Part shown: piece after piece, positions 9,579-18,979 of the stretch | Layout of the letters: the number at the start of each line of letters is the position of its first letter | Numbering within the stretch: position 1 is the stretch's first letter | From: Oscillospiraceae bacterium | Lineage (GTDB): Bacteria; Bacillota; Clostridia; Oscillospirales; CAG-272 | Direction of reading: 5' to 3' | NCBI GenBank assembly: GCA_015063955.1 | Contig: SVTD01000009.1 | Coordinates: forward strand, 1 to 51,062 | DNA length: 51,062 nt | Program-made: the position numbers and the translations under genes | Notes under the pieces: model-generated | What the model was told of the DNA's origin: nothing | What the model saw: only the letters and a program-made list of their open reading frames with translations | The model's database searches: none

Positions 9579-9992
9579 ATGACCAGAAGAGAAAGCAGAA
9601 TCTGCGTTTTTGAGTTGCTTTATGAAGCAGACTTTCACAAGGACATCGATCCTCTGGAGGTTTACGACCGCTCACTTTCCTCAAGAGAAGCAAAGGGAAG
9701 CGAGTTTGCAAAGAGCCTCTTTACTCTTTGCGCTCTGAATATTGCAGAGATCGATAAGATCATAAGCGAGTCAGCAGAAAACTGGAAGCTTTCCAGAATG
9801 ACCGCCGTTACAAAGGCAATCCTCAGAATGGCAGTGGGTGAGATGCTCTATACAGAAGTTCCTCCCAAGGCCTGCATCAACGAGGCGGTTGAGATCTCAA
9901 AGGTATACGACGAGGGTAAGGCCCCCCGCTTTATCAACGGCGTTCTCAATAAGATCGCAAGAGCCTGCGGAAAGATCGCGGACGGTGAGTAA
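9579..9992 (+). CDS. nusB: Transcription antitermination factor NusB
   Basis: TRRESRICVFELLYEADF, AILRMAVGEMLYTEVPPKACINEAVEISKVYDEGKAPRFINGVLNKIA. Confidence 0.95.
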   Translation: MTRRESRICVFELLYEADFHKDIDPLEVYDRSLSSREAKGSEFAKSLFTLCALNIAEIDKIISESAENWKLSRMTAVTKAILRMAVGEMLYTEVPPKACINEAVEISKVYDEGKAPRFINGVLNKIARACGKIADGE

Positions 9993-10941
9993 GTTGTCAG
10001 AGGTATTTCTCGGTATAGATACCAGCAACTATACGACCTCCGTTGCAGTCGTTGACCGCGACGGAAACGTATTGGCAAACCTGAAAAAGCTCCTTCCCGT
10101 AAAGGAAGGGGAGCGGGGACTGAGACAGAGTGACGCGGTTTTCCACCATACGGTTCAGCTTCCGCTTCTTTTTGAGGCGGCGAAGGAGTTTACCGAGGGG
10201 CGAAAGATCGTTGCCGTCGGCGTATCTATGCGTCCCACGGACAGAGAGGGCTCTTATATGCCTTGCTTTCTTGCGGGAGCCTCTGCGGCAGGGGGACTTT
10301 GTCTCGGAGCGGAATGCAGGCAGTACGGCTTTTCCCATCAGTGCGGACATATAATGGCAGCACTTTACTCCTCGGAATCACAGCACCTTATCGGCAAGCC
10401 CTTTGCGGCATTTCACGTTTCCGGCGGTACTACTGACATTCTTCTCTGTACACCGGGAGAGGGTGAGCGCCCCTTCACAGTCGAGCGTGTAGGCGGAACT
10501 CTCGATATTAACGCAGGACAGGCGATCGACCGTGCGGGAGTATATATGGGGCTAAAGTTTCCTGCGGGTGCCTTTCTTGAGCGCCTTGCCCGTGAGTATT
10601 CGGGAAAGCCAAAAAGGGAAAAGATCTGCGTAAAGGGTCTTTCCTGCAATCTTTCGGGGCTTGAAAACAAAGCGTCGGCTATGTACGACAACGGTGCATC
10701 CCGTGAAGAGGTTGCGGCATTTGTTATAGACTTTATAAAAAGAACACTTATAAGGCTTACGGAGAATCTCCGTGAGGAGTATAAGGACATTCCTATAGTA
10801 TATGCCGGCGGCGTAATGAGCTGCGGCATAATAAAAGAGGAGCTTTCGGGATTCGGCTCGTTTGCTCTTCCGGCTTTTTCTGCAGACAATGCGGCAGGAA
10901 CGGCTCTGCTTGCAAGAAAAGCATATCTTAAAGAAATATAA
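9985..10941 (+). CDS. TsaD/Kae1-like paralog (peptidase M22-like, glycoprotease superfamily)
   Basis: FLGIDTSNYTTSVAVVD, SHQCGHIMAAL (HxxxH), HVSGGTTDILL, GGTLDINAGQAIDRAGVYMGL, YAGGVMS; true start GTG 9985 or TTG 9994. Confidence 0.85.
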   Translation: MSKLSEVFLGIDTSNYTTSVAVVDRDGNVLANLKKLLPVKEGERGLRQSDAVFHHTVQLPLLFEAAKEFTEGRKIVAVGVSMRPTDREGSYMPCFLAGASAAGGLCLGAECRQYGFSHQCGHIMAALYSSESQHLIGKPFAAFHVSGGTTDILLCTPGEGERPFTVERVGGTLDINAGQAIDRAGVYMGLKFPAGAFLERLAREYSGKPKREKICVKGLSCNLSGLENKASAMYDNGASREEVAAFVIDFIKRTLIRLTENLREEYKDIPIVYAGGVMSCGIIKEELSGFGSFALPAFSADNAAGTALLARKAYLKEI

Positions 10942-10954
10942 AAAGGAGGCGCCT

Positions 10955-12178
10955 ATGGATATAAGTGCTATGCGTTTTCTGTCGGCGCTGACCGTTACGG
11001 AGCTTAATCAATACGTAAAGGATCTTCTTGATCTGAATCCTCCGCTGACGGATATATACGTCAAGGGCGAGATATCAAACTATAAGGCACATTCCTCAGG
11101 CCATCTGTATTTTACCCTGAAGGATGAGGGCAGTGCTTTGAAGTGCGTAATGTTTCGCGGCAGTGCTTATTCCATGACCTTCCGACCTGAAAACGGAATG
11201 AAGGTAACGGCTCACGGAAGGATATCCTCCTTCGTTCGTGACGGAGCGTATCAGCTCTATTGCGATTCTATGGAGCCGGACGGAGTGGGCTCGCTCTATA
11301 TCGCCTTTGAGCAGCTGAAAAAGAAGCTGGAGGCAGAGGGGCTTTTCGCTGAATCAAGAAAGAAGCCTCTGCCGAAGATCCCTGCAAGGGTGGGAGTTGT
11401 AACCTCGCCCACGGGTGCCGCCGTAAGAGATATAATAAACGTTTGTAAACGCCGCTTCCCCTATGCAGAGATCATCGTTTATCCTGCACTCGTTCAGGGA
11501 GAGGGAGCTGTGGCAAGCGTTACGGCGGGAATCGAATTTTTTAATAAACGAGCTCTTTGCGACGTTCTTATCGTAGGCCGCGGAGGCGGATCCATTGAAG
11601 ATTTGTGGGCATTTAACTGCGAGCCCGTGGCAAGAGCGGTGGCAGCGTCAAGGATCCCCGTAATTTCTGCGGTGGGTCACGAAACTGACTTTACGATCTG
11701 CGACTTCGTTGCAGACAGAAGAGCCCCAACCCCCAGTGCTGCGGCAGAGATCGCAGTACCCGATATATTGGAGCTCAAGCATAAATTTAACAATATAATA
11801 TCAAGGGAAAGCGCAATACTTACGAAGCGCTTTGAGTATCTCAGAGATCATCTCAGAAGGCTCGAGCGCTCCCGCCCTCTTCTTTCTCCCATGAATACGA
11901 TCGAGGATAAAAGAATGACCGTGGCTTCTGTTCAGGACAGACTCGAGCTTTGCGTGGGTCATATAATCGAAAAAAAGAGAGCGCAGCTTTCCGGCACGGC
12001 GCAGGCACTTAACGCCCTGAACCCTCTCGCGGTGCTCAGCCGCGGATATTCGGCAGTTTTCGATAATGAGGGCAGGGTGGTAAAAAGCGTAAAAGATACG
12101 GAGATCGGTAAGACAATTGCCTTAAAGCTGTCTGACGGATCAATTTCTGCAATTGTCAAAGAGGTTAACGATGGATAA
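10955..12178 (+). CDS. xseA: Exodeoxyribonuclease VII large subunit
   Basis: LTVTELNQYVKDLLD, VKGEISNYKAHSSGHLYFTLKDE, VTSPTGAAVRDIINV, GRGGGSIEDLWAFN, SAVGHETDFTI; RBS aaaggagg before ATG 10955. Confidence 0.97.
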   Translation: MDISAMRFLSALTVTELNQYVKDLLDLNPPLTDIYVKGEISNYKAHSSGHLYFTLKDEGSALKCVMFRGSAYSMTFRPENGMKVTAHGRISSFVRDGAYQLYCDSMEPDGVGSLYIAFEQLKKKLEAEGLFAESRKKPLPKIPARVGVVTSPTGAAVRDIINVCKRRFPYAEIIVYPALVQGEGAVASVTAGIEFFNKRALCDVLIVGRGGGSIEDLWAFNCEPVARAVAASRIPVISAVGHETDFTICDFVADRRAPTPSAAAEIAVPDILELKHKFNNIISRESAILTKRFEYLRDHLRRLERSRPLLSPMNTIEDKRMTVASVQDRLELCVGHIIEKKRAQLSGTAQALNALNPLAVLSRGYSAVFDNEGRVVKSVKDTEIGKTIALKLSDGSISAIVKEVNDG

Positions 12179-12389
12179 GGATAAGATTCAGGATATGAAA
12201 TTTGAGGAGGCGCTGAAGCGACTCGAGGAAATAGTACGACTTCTTGAGGGCGGTCAGTCCCCCCTCGATCAGTCCCTTGAGCTTTACGAGGAGGCGGTAG
12301 CCCTCGTAAAGGTATGTAACGCAAGACTTGACACGGCTCAGCAGAAGGTAACGATGCTTGGAGCTAGTGATATCACGGAGGATAACTGA
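12171..12389 (+). CDS. xseB: Exodeoxyribonuclease VII small subunit
   Basis: FEEALKRLEEIVRLLEGGQSPLDQSLELYEEAVAL. Confidence 0.96.
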   Translation: MDKDKIQDMKFEEALKRLEEIVRLLEGGQSPLDQSLELYEEAVALVKVCNARLDTAQQKVTMLGASDITEDN

Positions 12390-12390
12390 T

Positions 12391-13269
12391 ATGAGTTCTC
12401 TTAAAGAACGGCTTTCTTATAACGCAGAGTTTATTGAAAAAACTCTTGATAAGCTTCTCTCAAAGGATAAGCTTAACGGCGGTAATATGGCTGAGGCTAT
12501 GAGATACGCCACCCTCGGCGGAGGCAAGCGCATCAGAGCTTTTCTTGCTATTGAGTTTTGCCGTCTCTTCGGCGGAGACGAGGAGAGAGCTGCCTATTAT
12601 GCATCCGCTGTTGAGATGGTTCACGCTTATTCTCTCGTTCACGACGATCTTCCCGCAATGGATAATGACGATATGAGAAGAGGAAAGCCCTCATGCCATA
12701 AGGCGTTCGGCGAATCCTGCGCGCTTCTTGCGGGAGACGCTCTTCTTACCTACGCCTTTGAGGTATGTGCTTCGGCTCCTCTTTCTTCGGAGAAGAATGC
12801 ACTCGCAGTACGAACTCTTGCAAAATGTGCGGGAGCTGCCGGTATGTGCGGCGGACAGGAGCTTGACCTTATGCTTGACTGCCCCGATTACGAGTCCCTG
12901 AAGAAGCTCCATTACCTGAAAACGGGCGAGCTTATTTGTGCGGCGGCAACTCTCGGCTATATCGCATCCCCCTTGGAATACGACAGCGCTACGGCTGAAA
13001 GAATTGCAGACTACGCTCTTTCCCTCGGTCTTGCATTTCAGATAGAGGACGATCTTCTTGACGTAAGATCCACCACCGAGGAGCTGGGTAAGCCCGTAGG
13101 AAGCGACGAAAAGAACGGAAAGAAGACTGTCCTTTCCTATATGTCTGTTGAAGAAGCAGATGCAGAGGCAAAGCGTCTCAGCACTCATTCTGCAGGTCTT
13201 TTCGCAGATATGGAGGGCGGAGAGGTGGTTTCCGAGCTTCCCGTTTATCTCCTTTCAAGAAAAAAATGA
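12391..13269 (+). CDS. ispA: Geranyl/farnesyl diphosphate synthase
   Basis: GGGKRIRAFLAIE, HAYSLVHDDLPAMDNDDMRRGKPSCHK, GLAFQIEDDLLD. Confidence 0.95.
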   Translation: MSSLKERLSYNAEFIEKTLDKLLSKDKLNGGNMAEAMRYATLGGGKRIRAFLAIEFCRLFGGDEERAAYYASAVEMVHAYSLVHDDLPAMDNDDMRRGKPSCHKAFGESCALLAGDALLTYAFEVCASAPLSSEKNALAVRTLAKCAGAAGMCGGQELDLMLDCPDYESLKKLHYLKTGELICAAATLGYIASPLEYDSATAERIADYALSLGLAFQIEDDLLDVRSTTEELGKPVGSDEKNGKKTVLSYMSVEEADAEAKRLSTHSAGLFADMEGGEVVSELPVYLLSRKK

Positions 13270-14039
13270 GAATAGATACTTTTCTTGCAGAGCGCGGACT
13301 TGCCAAGAGCCGCAGCTTTGCAAAAACGCTCCTTGACGAGGGCTTCGTTACGGTGAACGGAAGGGTGGTTAAAAAGGCCTCCTTTGACGTTTCGGACGTT
13401 GACGAGGTATGCGTTACGGGAGCTCCGTACAGCTACGTAAGCCGCGGAGGAGTAAAGCTTGAGGGGGCGCTGAACGCCTTTTCCCTGGACGTTTCGGGAA
13501 TGATATGCGTTGATATCGGCGCATCAAGCGGCGGCTTTACCGATTGCCTTCTCAAAAGAGGTGCGCGGAGGGTCTATGCCGTCGATTCGGGCTCGGATCA
13601 GCTTGACCCTATCCTTCGGGACGACGAAAGAGTTGTTAATATCGAAAATTATAACGCAAGAAATCTGACGGCTGCGGATCTCGGTGAGGTCTGCGATATT
13701 GCCGTTACAGACGTGTCCTTCATTTCCCAGACTCTTATAATTCCCGCGGCGGTGAAGGTTTTGAAAGACGGCGGACTTTACGTCAGCCTCATAAAGCCAC
13801 AGTTCGAGTGCGGAAAGTCGGGACTCGGCAAGGGCGGTATAGTCAAAAGCAAAAAAATAATGGCAGAGTCGGTGAAAAAGGTTATCGGCTGTGCTGAGTC
13901 CTTCGGTCTCGGATGCCGCGGACTTATCAAATCGCCCATTCAGGGCGGCGACGGAAACTGCGAGTTTCTTATGGTCTGTGTTCTCGGAGGTGAGAGCACC
14001 GTAGATGAAAAAGCTGTAAAGGAGGTAGTCGGAATTTGA
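13266..14039 (+). CDS. tlyA: TlyA family rRNA (cytidine-2'-O)-methyltransferase
   Basis: S4 domain start MRIDTFLAERGLAKSRSFAKTLLDEGFVTVNGR; DIGASSGGFTDCLLKRGA; IKPQFECG. Confidence 0.94.
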   Translation: MRIDTFLAERGLAKSRSFAKTLLDEGFVTVNGRVVKKASFDVSDVDEVCVTGAPYSYVSRGGVKLEGALNAFSLDVSGMICVDIGASSGGFTDCLLKRGARRVYAVDSGSDQLDPILRDDERVVNIENYNARNLTAADLGEVCDIAVTDVSFISQTLIIPAAVKVLKDGGLYVSLIKPQFECGKSGLGKGGIVKSKKIMAESVKKVIGCAESFGLGCRGLIKSPIQGGDGNCEFLMVCVLGGESTVDEKAVKEVVGI

Positions 14040-14869
14040 AAAAGCTTGTTTTTGTTTTGCCGAATAAGGAAAAGCAGAAAGCCATCGAGGCGGCTGAAGG
14101 CATTTGCCAAAAGATCCTTTCCTGGGGATATGATGCAGAGATTTCTGCAATGCCCGAAAACGCTCTCGAAGCCCGTTCTTTGGAACGTGCCGATTATCTC
14201 GTGGTCCTCGGCGGTGACGGCTCGATAATACAGGTCGCCCGCGCAACGACGGAGCTTAACATCCCCATCGTAGGCATCAATTACGGTAAGGTGGGATATA
14301 TGGCGGTTCTCGGCGGCGAGGAGGCTGACGAGCTTCGGGATATTCTTGCGGGAAATCATATCGTGCAGAAGCGAATGATGCTCGACGTTGATATTATCAA
14401 GGGCGACAGGAGCGTCCGCTCCTTCAGCCGCGCTCTTAACGAGGCGGTGGTATCCAACGGCCCCATCCCTCATCTCGTAGAGTTCGATCTTTATTGCGAC
14501 GGAAATCTCTGTCAGCATATCCGCTCCGACGGAATCATTATTGCAACCCCCACGGGCTCCAGCGCTTATTCCATGTCTGCAGGCGGACCGGTGATGGATC
14601 CGTCCCTCTCCTGTATCTGCGCAACGCCCATTTGCCCCCATCATTTAAACTCCCGTCCCGTGATCTTCGGCGGCGATTCAGTTCTTGAGATAAAAAACGC
14701 CCGCTGCCGCAACAATTACATCTACCTGTCAGTAGACGGTAAAGAGGTGTTTGAGATCGGCGAGGGAGACGTTGTACGTATAGCAAAGAGCAAATATACA
14801 GCATCCATAGTATCGCAAAAGAACAACAGCTTTATTGAAGTGCTTAATTCTAAACTTTCATATCAGTGA
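14036..14869 (+). CDS. nadK: NAD kinase
   Basis: VVLGGDGSIIQVAR (GGDG), GINYGKVGYMA, TPTGSSAYSMSAGGPV. Confidence 0.95.
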   Translation: MKKLVFVLPNKEKQKAIEAAEGICQKILSWGYDAEISAMPENALEARSLERADYLVVLGGDGSIIQVARATTELNIPIVGINYGKVGYMAVLGGEEADELRDILAGNHIVQKRMMLDVDIIKGDRSVRSFSRALNEAVVSNGPIPHLVEFDLYCDGNLCQHIRSDGIIIATPTGSSAYSMSAGGPVMDPSLSCICATPICPHHLNSRPVIFGGDSVLEIKNARCRNNYIYLSVDGKEVFEIGEGDVVRIAKSKYTASIVSQKNNSFIEVLNSKLSYQ

Positions 14870-14880
14870 TCGGAGAAGAA

Positions 14881-15333
14881 ATGAAAAGCAGAAGACAGAA
14901 TGTTATTCTCAGTATAATCGAAAGCCGTGACGTTGAAACCCAGGAGGAGCTTATCGACGCGCTCCGAAGCGAGGGCTTTAACGTTACTCAGGCAACTGTT
15001 TCAAGAGATATAAGAGAGCTGAAGCTTACAAAGGTAACTGCGGAAAACGGAAAATATAAGTACGTTCTTCCCGGCGTTAAAAAGGCAATGGCTCGCAGTC
15101 ACGTTTATTCGACCATATCGGCATCGGTCATCAGCGTAGAATGCGCTATGAATACCGTTGTAATAAAAACCTATCCCGGAATGGCACCTGCGGTGGCTAC
15201 GGGAATCGATTCCCACGCAATTGAAGGCGTTGTAGGCTGTATTGCCGGCGATGACACGATCTTCGTTGCCGTTGATTCCATAGAAAACGCAAATAATGCC
15301 AGAAGAGAGATAAGAAAGCTTATCGAAGCATAA
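14881..15333 (+). CDS. argR: Arginine repressor
   Basis: KSRRQNVILSIIESRDVETQEELIDALRSEGFNVTQATVSRDIRELKL; C-terminal GCIAGDDTIFVAV. Confidence 0.95.
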   Translation: MKSRRQNVILSIIESRDVETQEELIDALRSEGFNVTQATVSRDIRELKLTKVTAENGKYKYVLPGVKKAMARSHVYSTISASVISVECAMNTVVIKTYPGMAPAVATGIDSHAIEGVVGCIAGDDTIFVAVDSIENANNARREIRKLIEA

Positions 15334-15352
15334 GAGAAAGAGAGGTGCCCAT

Positions 15353-17011
15353 ATGCTTAAAGCATTGTCAATACAGAATATAGCCGTTGCTAAAAATCTG
15401 AATATCGATTTTTTTGACGGATTTACTGTTCTGACAGGTAAAACGGGTGCGGGAAAATCTGTAATTATAGACAGTATAGCTCTTCTTCTCGGTGCTAAAG
15501 GTCAGCGCGATCTTATCCGTCAGGGTGAAAGAACGGCGTCCGTAACAGCGGTTTTTGACGGAACGCCCGGAGATGGCGGCTTTGACGAAAACGGAGAGCT
15601 TACGATCGAGCGAACTCTTTCTCAGGACGGCAGAAGCACGGTTAAGATAAACGGAAAAAGCGCGTCTCTTTCCGCAATGAAGGAAACGGCGGTAAGGCTT
15701 CTTGCACTTCACGGACAGAATGATACCGTGTCCCTTTACGACCGCGGGGAGCATATAATCCTTCTTGACGGCTATGCCGATTGCCAGGATGACGTTCTTG
15801 CATACGGGGAGATATATTCAGAGCTTTGTGCCAAAAAGAGCGAGATGGCAGAGCTTGAAAGATCCCTTGAGGACAGATCTATGATGACGGATATTCTTAA
15901 ATATCAGATATCCGATATCGAAAAGGTAAGGATACAGGATCCCGCCGAGGAAGAAAAGCTTGAAAAGCTCAGAACGAAGATAAAGAGCCTTGAGCACGTA
16001 ACGAAAAATGCAAATCTCGTGTACCGCGCTTTGGCTCCCGGAGAAAAGGGCGCAAGCGCCGCGTATCTTCTTGAAAGAGCGTCGTCTGCCCTTCGCCAGC
16101 TTTCCGAGGTTATGGACAACGCCGAAGAGCTTGCCATGCGGCTCGATGAATACAGATACGAGCTTATAGACATTGCGGAGCAGGCAAGAGACGTTATCGA
16201 TTCGGATGAAGTTGCCGATCCGGAAAAGCAGCTCGATATAATCGAGTCACGCCTTGCGGCTTTCCAGCGACTTAAAAAGAAGTACGGAGGAAGCCTTGAG
16301 GACGTTATCGCCTTCAGAGACGACGCTAAAAGAAAGCTTCGCGATCTTGAGGGCGGCGAGGACCGTATGGAGGAGCTGAGGCTTGAATATCGCATCCTTG
16401 CGAAAAAAGCGACGGCGGCGGCTGATATAATCAGCGAAAAAAGAAGAGAAGCGGGAGGGCGCCTTGCCGGGGAGGTAATGGCGACCTTGAAAAGCCTTGA
16501 TATGCCGAAGGTTCGTTTTTTTGTGGATATAAGGAAAACACAGGGGGAGGATAAGTTCAACTCCCGCGGAACCGACGAGGTGGATTTCACCGTTATCACA
16601 AACCCCGGCGAGGAGGCACAGCCTCTTTATAAGATAGCCTCGGGCGGCGAGCTTTCAAGAATAATGCTTGCTCTCAAGTGTGCACAGACTAAGAAGTCAG
16701 CCCAGTCAACGGTTATTTTTGACGAGATAGATACGGGAGTTTCCGGCGGCACTGCCGAGCGCATCGGTATGAAGCTTCGGGCTCTCGCTGAAAATATACA
16801 GGTCATATGCGTTACCCACTCTGCTCAGGTATCGGCCCACGCCGACAATCATTATCTCATCGAGAAAAATGAGGTGGAGGGCAGAATGGAGAGCTCCGTG
16901 CGCACCCTTGACGGTGAGGAGAGGGTGGCAGAGCTTGCCCGCATCATTGGCGGTATCAACGTGACCGAGATGCAGTACTCGGCAGCCCGTGACCTGCTTA
17001 AAAAGAATTAA
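15353..17011 (+). CDS. recN: DNA repair protein RecN
   Basis: FFDGFTVLTGKTGAGKSVIIDSIALLLGAKG, LALHGQND, ASGGELSRIMLALK, VIFDEIDTGVSGGTA, QVICVTHSAQVSAHAD. Confidence 0.97.
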   Translation: MLKALSIQNIAVAKNLNIDFFDGFTVLTGKTGAGKSVIIDSIALLLGAKGQRDLIRQGERTASVTAVFDGTPGDGGFDENGELTIERTLSQDGRSTVKINGKSASLSAMKETAVRLLALHGQNDTVSLYDRGEHIILLDGYADCQDDVLAYGEIYSELCAKKSEMAELERSLEDRSMMTDILKYQISDIEKVRIQDPAEEEKLEKLRTKIKSLEHVTKNANLVYRALAPGEKGASAAYLLERASSALRQLSEVMDNAEELAMRLDEYRYELIDIAEQARDVIDSDEVADPEKQLDIIESRLAAFQRLKKKYGGSLEDVIAFRDDAKRKLRDLEGGEDRMEELRLEYRILAKKATAAADIISEKRREAGGRLAGEVMATLKSLDMPKVRFFVDIRKTQGEDKFNSRGTDEVDFTVITNPGEEAQPLYKIASGGELSRIMLALKCAQTKKSAQSTVIFDEIDTGVSGGTAERIGMKLRALAENIQVICVTHSAQVSAHADNHYLIEKNEVEGRMESSVRTLDGEERVAELARIIGGINVTEMQYSAARDLLKKN

Positions 17012-17046
17012 TAAATATTAACATAAAAAAAGGAGAGCTGCTAAAA

Positions 17047-18291
17047 TTGCAGCAACAAAGAACAATGAGCTTGTACCAGGAATTTATCGACAGAGGAATG
17101 CTTGCGCAGGTAACCGATCCCGAAAAGGTAAAGGACCTGCTTGATAATCAGAATATCACATTCTATATCGGCTTTGACCCCACGGCAGACAGCCTTCATA
17201 TCGGTCACTTCATTCAGATGAAGGTCATGGCACATATGCAGATGGCAGGACACCGTCCCATCGCAATTTTCGGCGGCGGTACCGCAATGGTAGGCGACCC
17301 CTCCGGTAAGAACGATATGAGAAAGATGCTCACAAAGGAAGAGATCGCTCATAACATCGACAATTTCAAGGTTCAGATGGGTAAATTCATCGACACCTCC
17401 GACGGAAAGGCTATCTTCGTAAACAACGGCGATTGGCTTCTCGATCTCAATTACATCGACTTCCTTCGTGAGGTTGGTCCTCACTTCACAGTAAACCGTA
17501 TGCTTGCGGCTGAGTGCTACAAGTCCAGAATGGAAAAGGGTCTCACATTCCTTGAATTCAACTACATGATCATGCAGTCCTACGACTTCTTCCGTCTCAA
17601 CCAGGATTACGGCTGTATCCTTGAGACAGGCGGCGACGACCAGTGGTCCAACATCATCGGCGGCGTAGAGCTCGTTCGCCGTAAGACAGGTAAGGAAGTA
17701 TACGGACTTACCTTCAACCTCCTTCTTACGAGCGAGGGCAAGAAGATGGGTAAGACAGAAAAGGGCGCACTCTGGCTTGACCCCGTAAAAACTCCTCCTT
17801 ACGATTTCTTCCAGTACTGGAGAAATATCGACGATGCAGACGTTATCAAATGTATGAAGATGCTCACCTTTATGCCCCTTTCCGAGATCGCAGAGTACGA
17901 GAAGCTTGAGGGCGCTGAGCTCAACCGCGCAAAGGAGCGTCTTGCATGGGAGGTAACAAACATCATCCACGGCAAGGAAGAGGCTGATAAGGCTCTTGAG
18001 ACTGCAAAGACTGTATTTGCAGCAGGCGGAGTCAGCGCTGATATGCCTACAACAACACTTACAGACGAGGATTTCACAGACGGTAAGATCCTCGTATCCG
18101 ATATGCTCGTTAAATCCAAGCTTGCTCCCTCCAAGGGCGAGGCTAAGCGTATCATCACAGGCGGCGGTGTTCTTGTGGGTGACGTTAAGGCTGAGGGCTT
18201 CAACGCTTCTGTAAGCGTTGAGGAGTTCGGCGAGGAAGGCGTTATCGTAAAGAAGGGTAAGAAGACCTTCCACAGATTTATTAAGGGTTAA
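17047..18291 (+). CDS. tyrS: Tyrosyl-tRNA synthetase
   Basis: YIGFDPTADSLHIGHF, GGGTAMVGDPSG, SEGKKMGKTEKGALWLD (KMSKS-type), S4 C-terminus; TTG start with aaggag RBS. Confidence 0.96.
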   Translation: MQQQRTMSLYQEFIDRGMLAQVTDPEKVKDLLDNQNITFYIGFDPTADSLHIGHFIQMKVMAHMQMAGHRPIAIFGGGTAMVGDPSGKNDMRKMLTKEEIAHNIDNFKVQMGKFIDTSDGKAIFVNNGDWLLDLNYIDFLREVGPHFTVNRMLAAECYKSRMEKGLTFLEFNYMIMQSYDFFRLNQDYGCILETGGDDQWSNIIGGVELVRRKTGKEVYGLTFNLLLTSEGKKMGKTEKGALWLDPVKTPPYDFFQYWRNIDDADVIKCMKMLTFMPLSEIAEYEKLEGAELNRAKERLAWEVTNIIHGKEEADKALETAKTVFAAGGVSADMPTTTLTDEDFTDGKILVSDMLVKSKLAPSKGEAKRIITGGGVLVGDVKAEGFNASVSVEEFGEEGVIVKKGKKTFHRFIKG

Positions 18292-18962
18292 TGTATAAAT
18301 ATCTGCTTTTTGATGCCGATAACACTCTTCTGGATTTTGACCTGGCTGAGAGGGAAGCGCTGAGAGAAACGCTTCTTCTCTCTCCTCTCGGCTTTTCGGA
18401 GGAGATCCATAAAAGATACCACGTTATAAACGATCTTGAGTGGAAAAAGCTTGAGCGGGGTGAAACAACACGCGAAAAGCTCCGTATCGACAGATTTGCA
18501 AATCTTTACCGTGAATTTGGTATGGACGGTGAACTTTACGGTTCCGAAACTGCCGATATCTATACCGGTATGCTTTCGCAGCAAGGTCAGCTTATAGAAG
18601 GTGCCGAGGAAGTACTCAGCCGCCTTTCAAAGAAATACGATTGCTATATCGTGACAAACGGTATAACAGAGGTGCAGAAGTCACGTATGGCAAGAACGCC
18701 TCTTGAAAAGTATATAAAGCACTCCTTTATTTCCCAGGAAATGGGCTGTGCGAAGCCGTCCCCATTATTCTTTGAAAAGGTATTTGAGTATATCGGTGAC
18801 GGCGACAGATCAAGGTATCTCGTTATCGGAGATTCTCTCACCTCCGATATTGCGGGAGCCTGTGCCGTAGGTATCGACTCCGTATGGCTTTCCTTTAGAG
18901 AGTCCTCTGTTCCTACGTACCGTATTGAGAAGCTTACAGAGCTTTTCTCGATTCTTGATTAA
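18291..18962 (+). CDS. HAD hydrolase, YjjG-type noncanonical nucleotidase
   Basis: YLLFDADNTLLDFDLAEREAL, VTNGITEVQKSRM, GCAKPSPLFFE, VIGDSLTSDIAGA. Confidence 0.88.
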   Translation: MYKYLLFDADNTLLDFDLAEREALRETLLLSPLGFSEEIHKRYHVINDLEWKKLERGETTREKLRIDRFANLYREFGMDGELYGSETADIYTGMLSQQGQLIEGAEEVLSRLSKKYDCYIVTNGITEVQKSRMARTPLEKYIKHSFISQEMGCAKPSPLFFEKVFEYIGDGDRSRYLVIGDSLTSDIAGACAVGIDSVWLSFRESSVPTYRIEKLTELFSILD

Positions 18963-18979
18963 CGAAAGGTCGGTATTTT

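Noticed and set aside
17041-18273. 410-aa antisense ORF covering the whole of tyrS
   Set aside because: Exact mirror of tyrS with no plausible domain; the long antisense frame is an artefact of biased codon usage
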